From the NCBI GenBank assembly GCA_024684065.1, contig JAIKXO010000291.1:1-28984 (forward strand): 28,984 nt of DNA, in the 5' to 3' direction. Below are positions 8,155 through 16,133 of this stretch, piece by piece. Numbering within the stretch: position 1 is the first letter of the stretch; each line of letters opens with the position of its first letter. Position numbers and translations under genes: made by a program. Origin of the DNA: Lachnospiraceae bacterium (GTDB lineage: Bacteria > Bacillota_A > Clostridia > Lachnospirales > Lachnospiraceae). The notes beneath the pieces were generated by a model, which saw only the letters and a list, made by a program, of their open reading frames with translations, was not told the origin of the DNA and made no database searches.

Positions 8155-9109
8155 CCTTCCCCTCAAAGCGGGCGGATATTTCAACCCACTCCCCAAGTCG
8201 GTTTATCTCCAGTATTTTAAAGCCCTCATTCTCGGCAGACTGTGCCACTTCATTTTCCTTTTCGTCTATGATCCCGGACATTATATATATCCCGCCTTTT
8301 TTTATATGCCTGCCGATCCGGGGAGTAAGTTCCAAAAGGACCTGGGCAAGTATGTTCGCACAGACAACATCATATCCGTCAAATCCTACATCCGCCTGCA
8401 CATCTTTATCACTTATTATATCTCCTATAAGGAGCCTGAAATCACTGTCCTTAAGACCGTTCGCTTCAAAGTTCTGCCTGCAGGCGTCTATAGAGGCCAC
8501 ATCAACATCGGTAGCCGTCGTTCTTGCCGCTCCGAACTTAAACGCCATAAGCGACAGGATCCCGCTTCCGGTGCCCACATCTAACACGGTATCCCCCGGC
8601 TTTATATATTTTCTCAGCGCCTGTATACAGAGCTTCGTAGTCTCATGCTTACCGGTACCGAATGCCGAGCCCGGATCTATATTGATAACCATTGAGCAGT
8701 TTTCTTCCGAAGCCTTTTCCCAGGAAGGAACAAACAGAATATCATCGATCATAAACTGAGTAAAATGCTTCTTCCAGTTATTGAGATAATCCGCATCCTT
8801 AAGCTCTCTTATGCTTACGGCAAGTTCACCGACATCACCGAAGTCTCTCAGCTCATAGAGATTGTTCCTTACCCTCTCAAGCAGCACCTCGTTATCTGCA
8901 TCCGCATCAAGGTAAAAGCTTACATAAGCGATCCCGTCATCCTCTACGGTCTCGGGAGGGATATCCACAAACATGGCTGCCTTCTCGCTTTCGGAAAGGG
9001 GGGTCTTATCCACTATCTCTACTCCTTCAACCCCGGCATCCGTAAGTACTGCCGCTATGATATCCTCCGCCTCTGTAGTGGTTTTGATCGTGTATTTGTT
9101 ATATTTCAT
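8147..9109 (-). CDS. prmA: Ribosomal protein L11 methyltransferase
   Basis: PrmA adds methyl groups to lysines and the N terminus of ribosomal protein L11 using S-adenosylmethionine. It has 320 residues, the usual size. An N-terminal substrate-binding domain (about 1-115) is followed by a class I methyltransferase domain with DPGSAFGTGKHETT (about 145-158) and the binding loop DVGTGSG (177-183). It is the first gene of the run prmA-rsmE-desulfurase-thiI-DUF6311. The gap before it (9110-9475) must hold its promoter; I found only weak -10 candidates such as TATACT. The Shine-Dalgarno sequence (GGGAA) is weak. Confidence 0.95.
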   Translation of the reverse strand: MKYNKYTIKTTTEAEDIIAAVLTDAGVEGVEIVDKTPLSESEKAAMFVDIPPETVEDDGIAYVSFYLDADADNEVLLERVRNNLYELRDFGDVGELAVSIRELKDADYLNNWKKHFTQFMIDDILFVPSWEKASEENCSMVINIDPGSAFGTGKHETTKLCIQALRKYIKPGDTVLDVGTGSGILSLMAFKFGAARTTATDVDVASIDACRQNFEANGLKDSDFRLLIGDIISDKDVQADVGFDGYDVVCANILAQVLLELTPRIGRHIKKGGIYIMSGIIDEKENEVAQSAENEGFKILEINRLGEWVEISARFEGKDA

Positions 9110-9263
9110 ATGCTGTTCCCATTACCTGCCTGTTATTGAAAGTATAAAACCCCGAAATGCTGATCAGTGTCTAGTATATCATTTTTTCCAGTATTTGTGG
9201 AGAATATGTTTGATACAGCATTACAGGTTATTGACCTTTACCGTTGAAAGGGGCCCCGGCTGA

Positions 9264-9300
9264 AGCACGACGTGTATGGTCCGCTTCGCAAATCGGTGCT
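9264..9300 (+). repeat. Degenerate candidate copy of the hairpin repeat
   Basis: The end of this segment, CTTCGCAAATCGGTGCT, matches the segment CTTCGCAGATCGGCGCT at 12784-12800 at 15 of 17 bases, and its ends AGCAC/GTGCT pair as in the better copies. The middle is diverged. A further match lies 65 bp downstream: GATCCGGCCTGAAAA at 9364 compared with GATCCGGTCTGAAAA at 12811, also next to the better copy. Probably a decayed member of the family, but the resemblance could be partly chance. Confidence 0.35.
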
Positions 9301-9351
9301 GTTTGGCAATTGTTTTAAGGTATTTGCTGTGATATTATCTTATTATAATGA

Positions 9352-9452
9352 GATCAGGGTAATGATCCGGCCTGAAAAATGACCGGATCGGCACAGAGCG
9401 GATCTGTTACAGATGATCGGCAGCATGTCCTGATCTCAGGGGTAAAAACCCC
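9352..9452 (+). promoter_or_regulatory. Structured leader of manC, possible attenuator
   Basis: GATCAGG (9352-9358) pairs perfectly with CCTGATC (9429-9435). Inside lie GATCCGG (9364-9370) paired with CCGGATC (9383-9389), and ATCTG (9402-9406) paired with CAGAT (9410-9414). The octamer GATCGGCA occurs twice (9386-9393 and 9415-9422). Immediately after is GGGG-TAAAAA-CCCC (9439-9452) followed by TTT, which looks like a short terminator hairpin, then the manC Shine-Dalgarno sequence. The layout suits a three-way-junction RNA, but I recognise no known riboswitch class, and part of it resembles the interspersed repeat. Confidence 0.35.
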
Positions 9453-9475
9453 TTTCCATACGAGGAGGAGAGCAT

Positions 9476-10552
9476 ATGAATAAAACAGCGCTTATCATGG
9501 CCGGCGGACGGGGAGAACGCTTCTGGCCGAGAAGCAGGAAAAATCTTCCCAAGCAGTTCCTGTCACTTACCGATGACGGAAAAACAATGATCCAGCTTAC
9601 CACGGAAAGACTTCTTCCTATTGTTGATATCAATGATATTTATATCGTTACCAACAGGGATTATCTTCCGCTCATAGAAGAACAGCTTCCCGATCTTCCA
9701 AAAGAAAACATAATCTGCGAACCGATAGGGAGAAATACTGCGCCGTGCATAGCACTCGGAACCGCTTTCATCAGGAAAAAATACGAAGATGCGGTTATGA
9801 TGGTGCTTCCTTCTGACCATCTTATAAAATACAGCTCACTCTATCAGACTACCTTACGTGATGCCTGCGAGGTCGCTGAGGAAGGCGACAATCTGGTAAC
9901 GATCGGTATTACGCCTGATTATCCAGAAACAGGTTATGGATATATTAAATTTGTAAACAAGATTTCGGAGGGAAGAGGAAGAGCCTTTAAGGTTGACGGA
10001 TTTACGGAAAAGCCGGATCTGGAAAAGGCCAAGGAATATCTTGCCTCAGATGACTACCTCTGGAACAGCGGAATGTTTCTCTGGAAGCTTTCTACCATAG
10101 TAAAGCACTATGAAAAGCTTCTGCCGGAAATATACGAAGGGATGCTTAAAATACAGGAATCTATCGGCACGCCGCAGCAGGACAGAACGATAGAAGATAT
10201 ATTCCCTTCTTTCCCCTCCATTTCCATAGATTACGGTATCATGGAAAAAGCGGAGAATATATATACTATCCCGGGAACCTTCGGATGGGATGATGTAGGT
10301 TCATGGCTTGCGCTTGAAAGGATAAAAAGATCCAATGAATTCGGCAACATAGCAGACGGAAATATCGTAACCATAGATACAAGAAACTGCATAATACAGG
10401 GCACCGACAAGCTTATAGCGGCAGTAGGCCTCAAGGATCTTGTTATCGTGGACACTAAGGATGCGACCCTGATATGCGACAGAGAGCATACTTCGGATAT
10501 AAAAAAGGTTATTGAAAATCTTAAAATCTGCAATCGAAACGAATACCTGTAA
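9476..10552 (+). CDS. manC: Mannose-1-phosphate guanylyltransferase
   Basis: Makes GDP-mannose from mannose 1-phosphate and GTP, the mannosyl donor for surface polysaccharide or glycolipid synthesis; cytoplasmic. The 358-residue protein has the N-terminal nucleotidyltransferase signature LIMAGGRGERFWPRSR with the lysine-containing KNLPKQF (about 6-28), then VLPSDHLI and FTEKPD further on, all typical of GMP enzymes. It lacks the C-terminal phosphomannose isomerase domain of bifunctional ManC/AlgA (about 480 residues), so it is the short, monofunctional form. The ATG follows GAGGAGGAG. The GH3 gene is 77 bp downstream on the same strand and probably cotranscribed. Confidence 0.92.
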   Translation: MNKTALIMAGGRGERFWPRSRKNLPKQFLSLTDDGKTMIQLTTERLLPIVDINDIYIVTNRDYLPLIEEQLPDLPKENIICEPIGRNTAPCIALGTAFIRKKYEDAVMMVLPSDHLIKYSSLYQTTLRDACEVAEEGDNLVTIGITPDYPETGYGYIKFVNKISEGRGRAFKVDGFTEKPDLEKAKEYLASDDYLWNSGMFLWKLSTIVKHYEKLLPEIYEGMLKIQESIGTPQQDRTIEDIFPSFPSISIDYGIMEKAENIYTIPGTFGWDDVGSWLALERIKRSNEFGNIADGNIVTIDTRNCIIQGTDKLIAAVGLKDLVIVDTKDATLICDREHTSDIKKVIENLKICNRNEYL

Positions 10553-10587
10553 AATGGCTTTCTGTCCGGCATAGCACCACCAGATAT

Positions 10588-10608
10588 TAAAGGGGAGGAC
10601 ACCCCTTA
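10588..10608 (+). other. Intercistronic hairpin between manC and the GH3 gene
   Basis: TTAAAGGGG pairs with CCCCTTAA around a 6-nt loop, 35 bp after the manC stop and about 22 bp before the GH3 start. No T-run follows, so it looks more like a processing or stability element than a terminator. Confidence 0.35.
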
Positions 10609-10629
10609 AAAATAAAGGAGGAAAAATAT

Positions 10630-12720
10630 ATGTCTTCAGCTCAAAGCAAAGCCGAACGGCTCAAGTTTACCGAGGAAGCTCAAAAGATCGTCGATCAGCT
10701 GACACTCGAAGAAAAAGTATATCTTATGTCCGGAAATATTGATATCCAGGGACTTACGCCCGAAGGAGTAGCCGAAATGCTCGGCGGTATGTTAGCCTCC
10801 GAGGATGTACACTACAACTCCCTGCCATATGCTGCAGGAGGCATCGATCGTTTCAATATCCCGCCGATGAATTTCTGCGACGGCCCGAGGGGCGTTGTCT
10901 GTGACAATGGAAAAACCACCTGTTTCCCGGTCTCCATGGCCAGAGGCGCTTCCTTTGATCCCGAGCTTGAAGAAGAGATCGGTCACGCCATCGGCAGGGA
11001 AGTACGGGCCTATGGGGGAAATCTTTTCGCAGGTGTCTGCATAAACATGCCTTACAACCCCGGCTGGGGACGCTCACAGGAAAGCTACGGAGAAGAAACC
11101 TTTCATATCGGACAGATGGGCGCTGCTCTCGTGAGAGGTGTCCAGGCAGAGGATGTAATGGCCTGCGTTAAGCATTTTGCATTCAACAACATGGAGAATG
11201 CCCGTTTCAAGGTATCTGTAACCTGTGACCAGCGGACCGAAAAGGAGGTATATCTTCCTCACTTTAAGGACTGTATCGATGCCGGCGCTGCAAGCATCAT
11301 GTCCAGTTATAACCGGTACAACGGTGTCCAGTGCGGCCATCATCACTATCTCTTAAAAGAGGTTCTCAAGGGAGACTGGGATTTTGACGGCTTCGTCATG
11401 TCGGATTTCTGCTGGGGTGTTAAGGATACCGTAGAGGCGGCTAACGGCGGTCAGGATATGGAGATGCTCTGGACACAGGAATACGGAAAGAAGCTCGTAC
11501 AGGCCGTAAAAGACGGCTTTGTACCGGAAGAAGCAATAAACGAATCCGCTCTTCGCATTGTAAGGACCATTCTTGCCTTTGACCGTGATCATAAGGAATA
11601 TGACAGTTCAGTTGTCGGCTGCAAAGAACACATCGCGCTTGCAAAGCGGGCCGCCGAGGAAAGCATCACTCTTGTAAAGAATGAAGATATTCTGCCTCTT
11701 GACCGAAGCAGTATAAAGAAAATAGCTCTTATCGGACATCTTGCAAAAGCTCCGAACATCGGCGATTATGGCTCAAGCCGTGTCCGTCCCGCATACATCG
11801 TTACTCCGGAGGAAGGCATCCGCCGTACGGCAGAGAATGCGGAAATCCTCTATGCAGACGGCAAGGATATTGAAGAAGCCAAAAAAGCGGCAAAAGAAGC
11901 CGATGCCGTCATATTCGTCGTAGGGTATGATCACGATGACGAGGGAGAATTCGTCGCAGTAGATGATGCTGATAATTATCTGGGCGCTACCGGCGGAGAC
12001 AGGAAGAAGTCGCTCGGACTGCATGAAGCAGATATAGAGCTGATAAAACAGGTCGGTCCGGTAAACGAAAACAGCACTGTGGTCCTCATCGGAGGCAATA
12101 TGATAATGATGAGTGACTGGATCGATTCCGTAAAAAGCGTCATCATGGCTTACTATCCGGGCATGGAAGGCGGCACGGTCCTTGCGGAGGTCCTCTTCGG
12201 AGATGTCAATCCCTCCGGAAAGCTTCCGTTTGTAGTTCCGGTTTCCGAAAGTGATCTTCCCTATGTGGACTGGGAAGCAACGGATCAGTACTATGAGTAC
12301 TACCACGGTTACACCCGTCTGGACAAAAAAGGAATAAAGCCTCTCTATCCGTACGGTTTCGGCCTTTCTTATACCACCTTTGAGATAGGGGCTCCAAGCG
12401 TTGCGGCGGAGGGAGATCATCTTACCGTCTGTACTGATGTGAAAAATACAGGCAGGATCAGCGGATCAGAAGTCGTTCAGGTCTATGCAGGCTATAAAAA
12501 CTCTGCAGTCGACCGCCCTGTAAAGCAGTTGTGCGGATTTAAGCGCGTTAGCGTAGAACCCGGCGAAACAAAGACAGTTCAGATACAGATCCCTCTTGAG
12601 AAGCTTAAGTATTACGAACCAACGACAAGGGAATGGATCCTTGAATCCATGGAATATCCGATCTTTGTCGGAAGCAGCGAGGCTGCAGAGGATCAGAAGA
12701 CAGTAAGCATAAGTCTTTAA
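10630..12720 (+). CDS. Glycoside hydrolase family 3 (beta-glucosidase type)
   Basis: Predicted to remove terminal beta-linked sugars from oligosaccharides. It has 696 residues and no signal peptide, so it is cytoplasmic. An N-terminal TIM-barrel (about 15-310) contains CVKHFAFNN (about 179-187) and the nucleophile region GFVMSDFCWG (Asp about 259). An alpha/beta sandwich domain follows (about 340-560), with EGE in the segment DHDDEGEF as the likely acid/base site, then a fibronectin III-like domain near the C terminus (about 600-680). AAAGGAGG precedes the ATG. Its coupling to manC hints at uptake and breakdown of imported plant oligosaccharides beside sugar-nucleotide supply, but this is loose inference. 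Specificity (glucoside, xyloside or other) cannot be fixed. Confidence 0.9.
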   Translation: MSSAQSKAERLKFTEEAQKIVDQLTLEEKVYLMSGNIDIQGLTPEGVAEMLGGMLASEDVHYNSLPYAAGGIDRFNIPPMNFCDGPRGVVCDNGKTTCFPVSMARGASFDPELEEEIGHAIGREVRAYGGNLFAGVCINMPYNPGWGRSQESYGEETFHIGQMGAALVRGVQAEDVMACVKHFAFNNMENARFKVSVTCDQRTEKEVYLPHFKDCIDAGAASIMSSYNRYNGVQCGHHHYLLKEVLKGDWDFDGFVMSDFCWGVKDTVEAANGGQDMEMLWTQEYGKKLVQAVKDGFVPEEAINESALRIVRTILAFDRDHKEYDSSVVGCKEHIALAKRAAEESITLVKNEDILPLDRSSIKKIALIGHLAKAPNIGDYGSSRVRPAYIVTPEEGIRRTAENAEILYADGKDIEEAKKAAKEADAVIFVVGYDHDDEGEFVAVDDADNYLGATGGDRKKSLGLHEADIELIKQVGPVNENSTVVLIGGNMIMMSDWIDSVKSVIMAYYPGMEGGTVLAEVLFGDVNPSGKLPFVVPVSESDLPYVDWEATDQYYEYYHGYTRLDKKGIKPLYPYGFGLSYTTFEIGAPSVAAEGDHLTVCTDVKNTGRISGSEVVQVYAGYKNSAVDRPVKQLCGFKRVSVEPGETKTVQIQIPLEKLKYYEPTTREWILESMEYPIFVGSSEAAEDQKTVSISL

Positions 12721-12736
12721 GATTTTTAAAGATGCA

Positions 12737-12799
12737 GTGCGCTTAGGCATAAACTAAAGATTTATACCTGAGCGCACGATCTGCTTCGCAGATCGGCGC
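12737..12799 (+). repeat. Hairpin repeat, third copy (opposite orientation)
   Basis: Two adjacent hairpins begin 17 bp after the GH3 stop. The first pairs GTGCGCTTAGGCATAAAC (12737-12754) with its near-complement at 12759-12777 around the loop TAAA. The second (12772-12799) pairs GCGC and CGATCTGC with GCAGATCG and GCGC around TTC, with one bulged A. The second is nearly identical to the hairpin adjoining the udp and cbiH ribosome binding sites, but it is read on the plus strand here. Confidence 0.75.
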
Positions 12800-12844
12800 T
12801 ATGCGGTATTGATCCGGTCTGAAAAGCAGATCGGCGCAATATAA

Positions 12845-12883
12845 AGCAGCCACTATCCCGGCACAGGGAATGTGGCTGTTTTA
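12845..12883 (+). terminator. Rho-independent terminator of manC-GH3
   Basis: AGCCAC (12848-12853) pairs with GTGGCT (12872-12877), with an inner CCC/GGG pairing, followed by GTTTTATATAT. It lies about 125 bp after the GH3 stop and faces the convergent DUF3048 gene; it may act in both directions. Confidence 0.7.
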
Positions 12884-12973
12884 TATATGAATTATGTTAT
12901 AGGAAACAAATTAACAATCTGCCTTCTGATATTTAATAGTGAACGTATGTACTTTGTGCGTTTTCTGTAAATG

Positions 12974-14131
12974 TTACTCCAATACTATATCATCAAGCGC
13001 CGTATCCTGTATCACGCACACAAAAGTCTTTCCGTTGTTTATCTTTATTTCGTTGCCTTCCATGTCATAGTATCTGACAGGAGCTGTATCGACATTACCG
13101 TCTTTGGCGCTTTCAACATCCCTTTTCCAGGTTCCGACCGTGAATTTTCCTTTGGTACAATACTGGATTATCCCGCCCGAATGGCAGTCGAAAGCCAGAT
13201 AATCCTTCTGATCGAGCTGAGCCCATTTATTGTACTGCAGGATCACATTATCGTAAGAAAGCTGCTCTCCCGTAACATCATCGATCTGGGGTCCGCCATA
13301 CTGGTACCTGTCGTATTTCCCGGTCTCTTCATTATAATCGAACCAGGGCTTGTTAATCTTATAATTCGGCTCGATATGCTTTGCACTGCCTCCATACTCA
13401 TTCGTAATGGTCTCATTAAGATCACAGAAATTGAATTTCCCTTTAAAACTCTCGTAATGATCTTCCCTGTAGCCAAGCTTCTTGATACCTGCCGTGATTC
13501 CGGCATCCGATGTGTATACATTATGAGGAGCCTGCCTGTCGGTAGTCCTGTAGAAGCAAGTATCTCCGGCCTCCCCTAAGCCGTTCAGGTTATCGACATA
13601 ATCCTGGGCCAGGAGATCCACTGCGTAGGCTGCCTGCCCGAAATGCATATAAATGGCATCGAATTCCAGAGCCGTGTATACAAAATACTCCCTGCAGCTT
13701 CGTACCGAACCGATCTTCTCAAGCCCGTCATAATTTTCAAAAAGTCCCATGAGCCTGGTGATCCCGCCCTCAACAACATATTCATAGACCACATCGGCGT
13801 ATGAGACTCCACTCATAGGCTGTGCCGCTTCAAGGTTGTTGAGCATAATGGCAACAGGACGCCTGTTTCCGATCTTCTCATCAACCGGAAGCCCCGACAG
13901 ATAACTTCTCATCATTCCATCTTCAAGCTTATTGGGATCTTCTGCATTGACCTCGGCTTCGGACTTGTCCCCTTCCTCTTCATTCTCCGCAGCCACAGTC
14001 TCCTGCACGTTATCAGATGTGTTTTCTTCCGTGGTATCGTCTTTCTTTCCAAGGAAAACAATACCCACGCATAAAACAACCGCCACAATAGCGGCGATTG
14101 CAAAAATCACTCTCTTATCATAGACCTTCAT
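12974..14131 (-). CDS. DUF3048 (YerB-like) membrane-anchored protein
   Basis: A 385-residue protein of the DUF3048 family, whose Bacillus member is the lipoprotein YerB; the biochemical role is not established. Residues about 8-28 form one hydrophobic segment, most likely an uncleaved signal anchor since no lipobox cysteine follows. Residues 30-70 are acidic and low complexity, then the conserved domain begins at PVAIMLNN and runs through SYADVVYEYVVEGGITRLMG and GSVRSCREYFV. The C-terminal part, with GGPQIDDVTG and YDMEGNEI, matches the second half of the family. The ATG at 14131 with GAGGGGAA upstream is preferred over the TTG one codon earlier. It stands alone with its own strong promoter and a leader of about 175 nt. 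Confidence 0.85.
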   Translation of the reverse strand: MKVYDKRVIFAIAAIVAVVLCVGIVFLGKKDDTTEENTSDNVQETVAAENEEEGDKSEAEVNAEDPNKLEDGMMRSYLSGLPVDEKIGNRRPVAIMLNNLEAAQPMSGVSYADVVYEYVVEGGITRLMGLFENYDGLEKIGSVRSCREYFVYTALEFDAIYMHFGQAAYAVDLLAQDYVDNLNGLGEAGDTCFYRTTDRQAPHNVYTSDAGITAGIKKLGYREDHYESFKGKFNFCDLNETITNEYGGSAKHIEPNYKINKPWFDYNEETGKYDRYQYGGPQIDDVTGEQLSYDNVILQYNKWAQLDQKDYLAFDCHSGGIIQYCTKGKFTVGTWKRDVESAKDGNVDTAPVRYYDMEGNEIKINNGKTFVCVIQDTALDDIVLE

Positions 14132-14308
14132 CAATGTTCCCCTCTGCAGCGATCAGCCAGCCCATCAGGCATTTGCGTATTTATACTCCCCTCGTTGCCA
14201 AAGAGCCCTTGGGAAAACCCTTTGACCCGCTTTGCCTGAAGAGGCTAAAGCTAGCGCTGTAATTTGACAGGCACAAACAACAAGTGCTTGTACCCAAAAC
14301 AAATGAAC
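14132..14308 (-). promoter_or_regulatory. Long leader of the DUF3048 gene
   Basis: About 175 nt lie between the predicted transcription start and the ATG, with several local pairings: GCAC/GTGC (14271-14287), GCCT/AGGC (14234-14245), and a nested pair CAAAG/CTTTG with GGG/CCC (14199-14224). I checked by eye for T-box, ydaO, lysine, yybP-ykoY and cobalamin signatures and recognised none. It may be a regulatory RNA or simply a long untranslated region. Confidence 0.3.
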
Positions 14309-14314
14309 ATACTA

Positions 14315-14343
14315 ATTATAGTATACTTGTTTATATAAATCAA
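14315..14343 (-). promoter_or_regulatory. Strong sigma-A promoter of the DUF3048 gene
   Basis: TTGATT (14338-14343) and TATAAT (14315-14320) on the minus strand, separated by exactly 17 bp in AT-rich sequence. Confidence 0.75.
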
Positions 14344-14385
14344 CTTTTTTTTAAGAAGAGTTTTACCTTTATCAGGCTCTGTAAA

Positions 14386-15915
14386 TCAAAATCCCCCAAA
14401 GGCTGCCATCGGCTTTAATTTAAACATATTCGCATTATGGCGTTTTTCTATCCTTGCCCTTTTCTCCTCGCTTGCGCAAAACCCCGTCAATATATAGGTA
14501 TCTAGCTCCTCATAGGTGAACCCGAGGGCATCTTCATCGGTCTTTCCCGAAAGGCCGTCCGAAGGAGCCTTGTGGATGAATTCACCTGGTATCTTAAGAT
14601 ACTCTCCAAGCCGTATGATCTCAGTAACAGTCAGGTTATGCAGAGGTGAAAAATCGCCTGCGGCATCTCCGTAAAGAGTCGAGTAGCCAACATAATTCTC
14701 GGAACGGTTACAGTTATTTGAAACCCTGCCGTTCATGGTCTGGGAGATTGCATATAAAGTCGTCATCCTGATCCTCGGGGCTATATTTATGAGCATCTGC
14801 GGACTTTCTTTAAAGCCTGTCATGGTAGCAAGCCTTCCGTCCTTTGCAGTCACGCTTGTCTCTATATTCGGTTCCACCCCTCCTGCTTTTACAATAATGT
14901 CTGAATCTCCTATCGAGCTTCTTATCCCGTCAGTGGCAGCCCCTATATTAACAACGGCATAGCTTATGCCAAGCCATTCTGCCACTGCTTTTGAAACGGA
15001 AATGTCGGACTGGGTATGGTCAGGCATCAGCACCCCGAATACCCTGTCCTGTCCCAGCGCCATTTTACAGAGAGTCGCAACCATTGTTGAATCCTTGCCG
15101 CCGGAAAGACCGATCACTGCGGGACAGTCCCGCCCGTTTATATAAAACCATTCCCGTATCCATTTTATAAGGTTTGAAGCCAGCTTCTCGCCGTCAAAAT
15201 AAGTGCTGAGGAAATTTTCGAGATAGTCATTATACCTTATAGATTCGGAAACTCCATATTGTCCGGCTCCATAACCGCCATATGAGTCTCCCCCAAACCT
15301 TAATCTTCCTGTATATAATCCCCGGCCCTGTATATACCAGGCAACCTTCTGCGGAAGAAGCTCGTTGGGATCCTCCCCGGAAGCGATCCTTTCACGGAGC
15401 TCCGTTGAGGATATGTTGTATTTTCTGCCATATATCACGCTGATATCGGCTTTGTAACTGATCTTATAATCTCCTATGAGTCCCTGGAGTGATTCCCATG
15501 TATCGTTATCCCGAAGGATCACGATCACCTTCGCATATGCAAAGACGACCTCCGGCTCGTGCCAGTCCTTCATGTATTTCAGCGAATCGCTCCCCACTAT
15601 AAGAAAAAGCTCATCCCCGGGAAACGCCCTGTTAAGTTCCCTTAAGGTATCCGAAGTATAGGAATTTCCCTCCCTGTCCATTTCAATAGTGGAAACTGAT
15701 GCCCAGGGCTCACCGATCAGCAGAAGCTCAAGCATCTGAAGCCTGTCCGCCTTATCGGAGACATCATGCATCTCCAGCTTATATTTAGGCGTTCCCGTCG
15801 GAATAAAAAGAACCCCGTCAAGACCGGCCTTTTCATAGGCCTCCCTTGCGATCTCCAAATGTCCTAAATGAGGAGGGTCGAAAGTCCCTCCGAAAACTCC
15901 GATTCTGCGTCCCAT
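14386..15915 (-). CDS. nadD-nadE: Fused nicotinate-nucleotide adenylyltransferase / NAD synthetase
   Basis: One uninterrupted frame of 509 residues covers the last two steps of NAD synthesis. Residues about 1-205 are NadD, which adenylates nicotinate mononucleotide to deamido-NAD: GGTFDPPHLGH (9-19) is the nucleotidyltransferase HxGH motif and ISSTELR (168-174) the ISSTxxR motif. Residues about 206-228 are a Gly/Tyr-rich linker (GGDSYGGYGAGQYG). Residues about 229-509 are NadE, which amidates deamido-NAD: the PP-loop is GLSGGKDST (269-277), and no glutaminase domain is present, so it should use ammonia. Both parts have full family length. The start is the ATG at 15915 with AGAGGAG upstream; the frame to 15978 crosses the promoter. 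Bifunctionality is inferred from intact motifs. Confidence 0.93.
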   Translation of the reverse strand: MGRRIGVFGGTFDPPHLGHLEIAREAYEKAGLDGVLFIPTGTPKYKLEMHDVSDKADRLQMLELLLIGEPWASVSTIEMDREGNSYTSDTLRELNRAFPGDELFLIVGSDSLKYMKDWHEPEVVFAYAKVIVILRDNDTWESLQGLIGDYKISYKADISVIYGRKYNISSTELRERIASGEDPNELLPQKVAWYIQGRGLYTGRLRFGGDSYGGYGAGQYGVSESIRYNDYLENFLSTYFDGEKLASNLIKWIREWFYINGRDCPAVIGLSGGKDSTMVATLCKMALGQDRVFGVLMPDHTQSDISVSKAVAEWLGISYAVVNIGAATDGIRSSIGDSDIIVKAGGVEPNIETSVTAKDGRLATMTGFKESPQMLINIAPRIRMTTLYAISQTMNGRVSNNCNRSENYVGYSTLYGDAAGDFSPLHNLTVTEIIRLGEYLKIPGEFIHKAPSDGLSGKTDEDALGFTYEELDTYILTGFCASEEKRARIEKRHNANMFKLKPMAAFGGF

Positions 15916-15958
15916 AACGAACTCCTCTTGAATCTGCAGCCATCTGATTGCGTTCGTG

Positions 15959-15987
15959 AGTATATCACAGCTTTTCAAGCTTTACAA
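15959..15987 (-). promoter_or_regulatory. Promoter of nadD-nadE with a small dyad
   Basis: TTGTAA (15982-15987) and TATACT (15959-15964) on the minus strand with a 17-bp spacer. The spacer contains the short inverted repeat AGCTT-GAA-AAGCT, which could be an operator; no known NAD regulator site was recognised. Confidence 0.65.
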
Positions 15988-16047
15988 GATTACATAACAT
16001 ATATTAAGCGAAGAAAGCTGTTGCAGTTTATCTGATCCGTTCAGAAT

Positions 16048-16083
16048 AAAAAGGAACGCAGCATAAAACCTTGCGTTCCTTTT
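16048..16083 (-). terminator. Terminator of the sugar ABC transporter operon
   Basis: AAAAGGAACGCA and TGCGTTCCTTTT form a 12-bp stem around an 11-nt loop. On the minus strand it is followed by TTATTC. It lies about 50 bp after the permease stop and, being flanked by A and T on both sides, may also work on the plus strand. Confidence 0.8.
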
Positions 16084-16099
16084 ACAGATTACCTGTTTT

Positions 16100-16133
16100 A
16101 TTATGCCTGAGCACATGATTTGGTGCGCGATCA
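16100..16133 (+). repeat. Partial copy of the hairpin repeat
   Basis: TTATGCCTGAGCACATGATT and the following TGGTGCGCGATC resemble the repeat next to cbiH read on its minus strand (TTTATGTCTAAGCACACGAT, then TTGCTGCGCAGATC). It lies between the permease stop and the terminator and touches the stop codon. Only one hairpin module is left. Confidence 0.45.

Larger units (their letters stand above)
9110..9475. other. Divergent intergenic region with the manC leader
   Basis: 366 bp between the divergent prmA and manC genes, with no convincing reading frame. On the plus strand it holds a TATAAT (9344-9349) without a good -35, a repeat-like segment (9264-9300), and a leader with three nested pairings followed by a small GC hairpin just before the manC ribosome binding site, listed separately. 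On the minus strand there are TATACT boxes upstream of prmA but no clear -35. Confidence 0.6.

Noticed and set aside
11773..12420. Minus-strand frame of 215 codons opposite the GH3 gene
   Set aside because: Antisense to a clear GH3 domain with no plausible start signal or recognisable sequence.
12890..12973. Terminator for the DUF3048 gene
   Set aside because: Only a four-base AACG/CGTT pairing is visible; the nearby GH3 terminator may serve both strands.
12971..13579. Plus-strand frame of 202 codons opposite the DUF3048 gene
   Set aside because: Antisense to a conserved domain; no ribosome binding site.
14132..14308. T-box or ydaO-type leader for the DUF3048 gene
   Set aside because: The T-box core and the conserved ydaO segments are missing; kept only as an unassigned leader.
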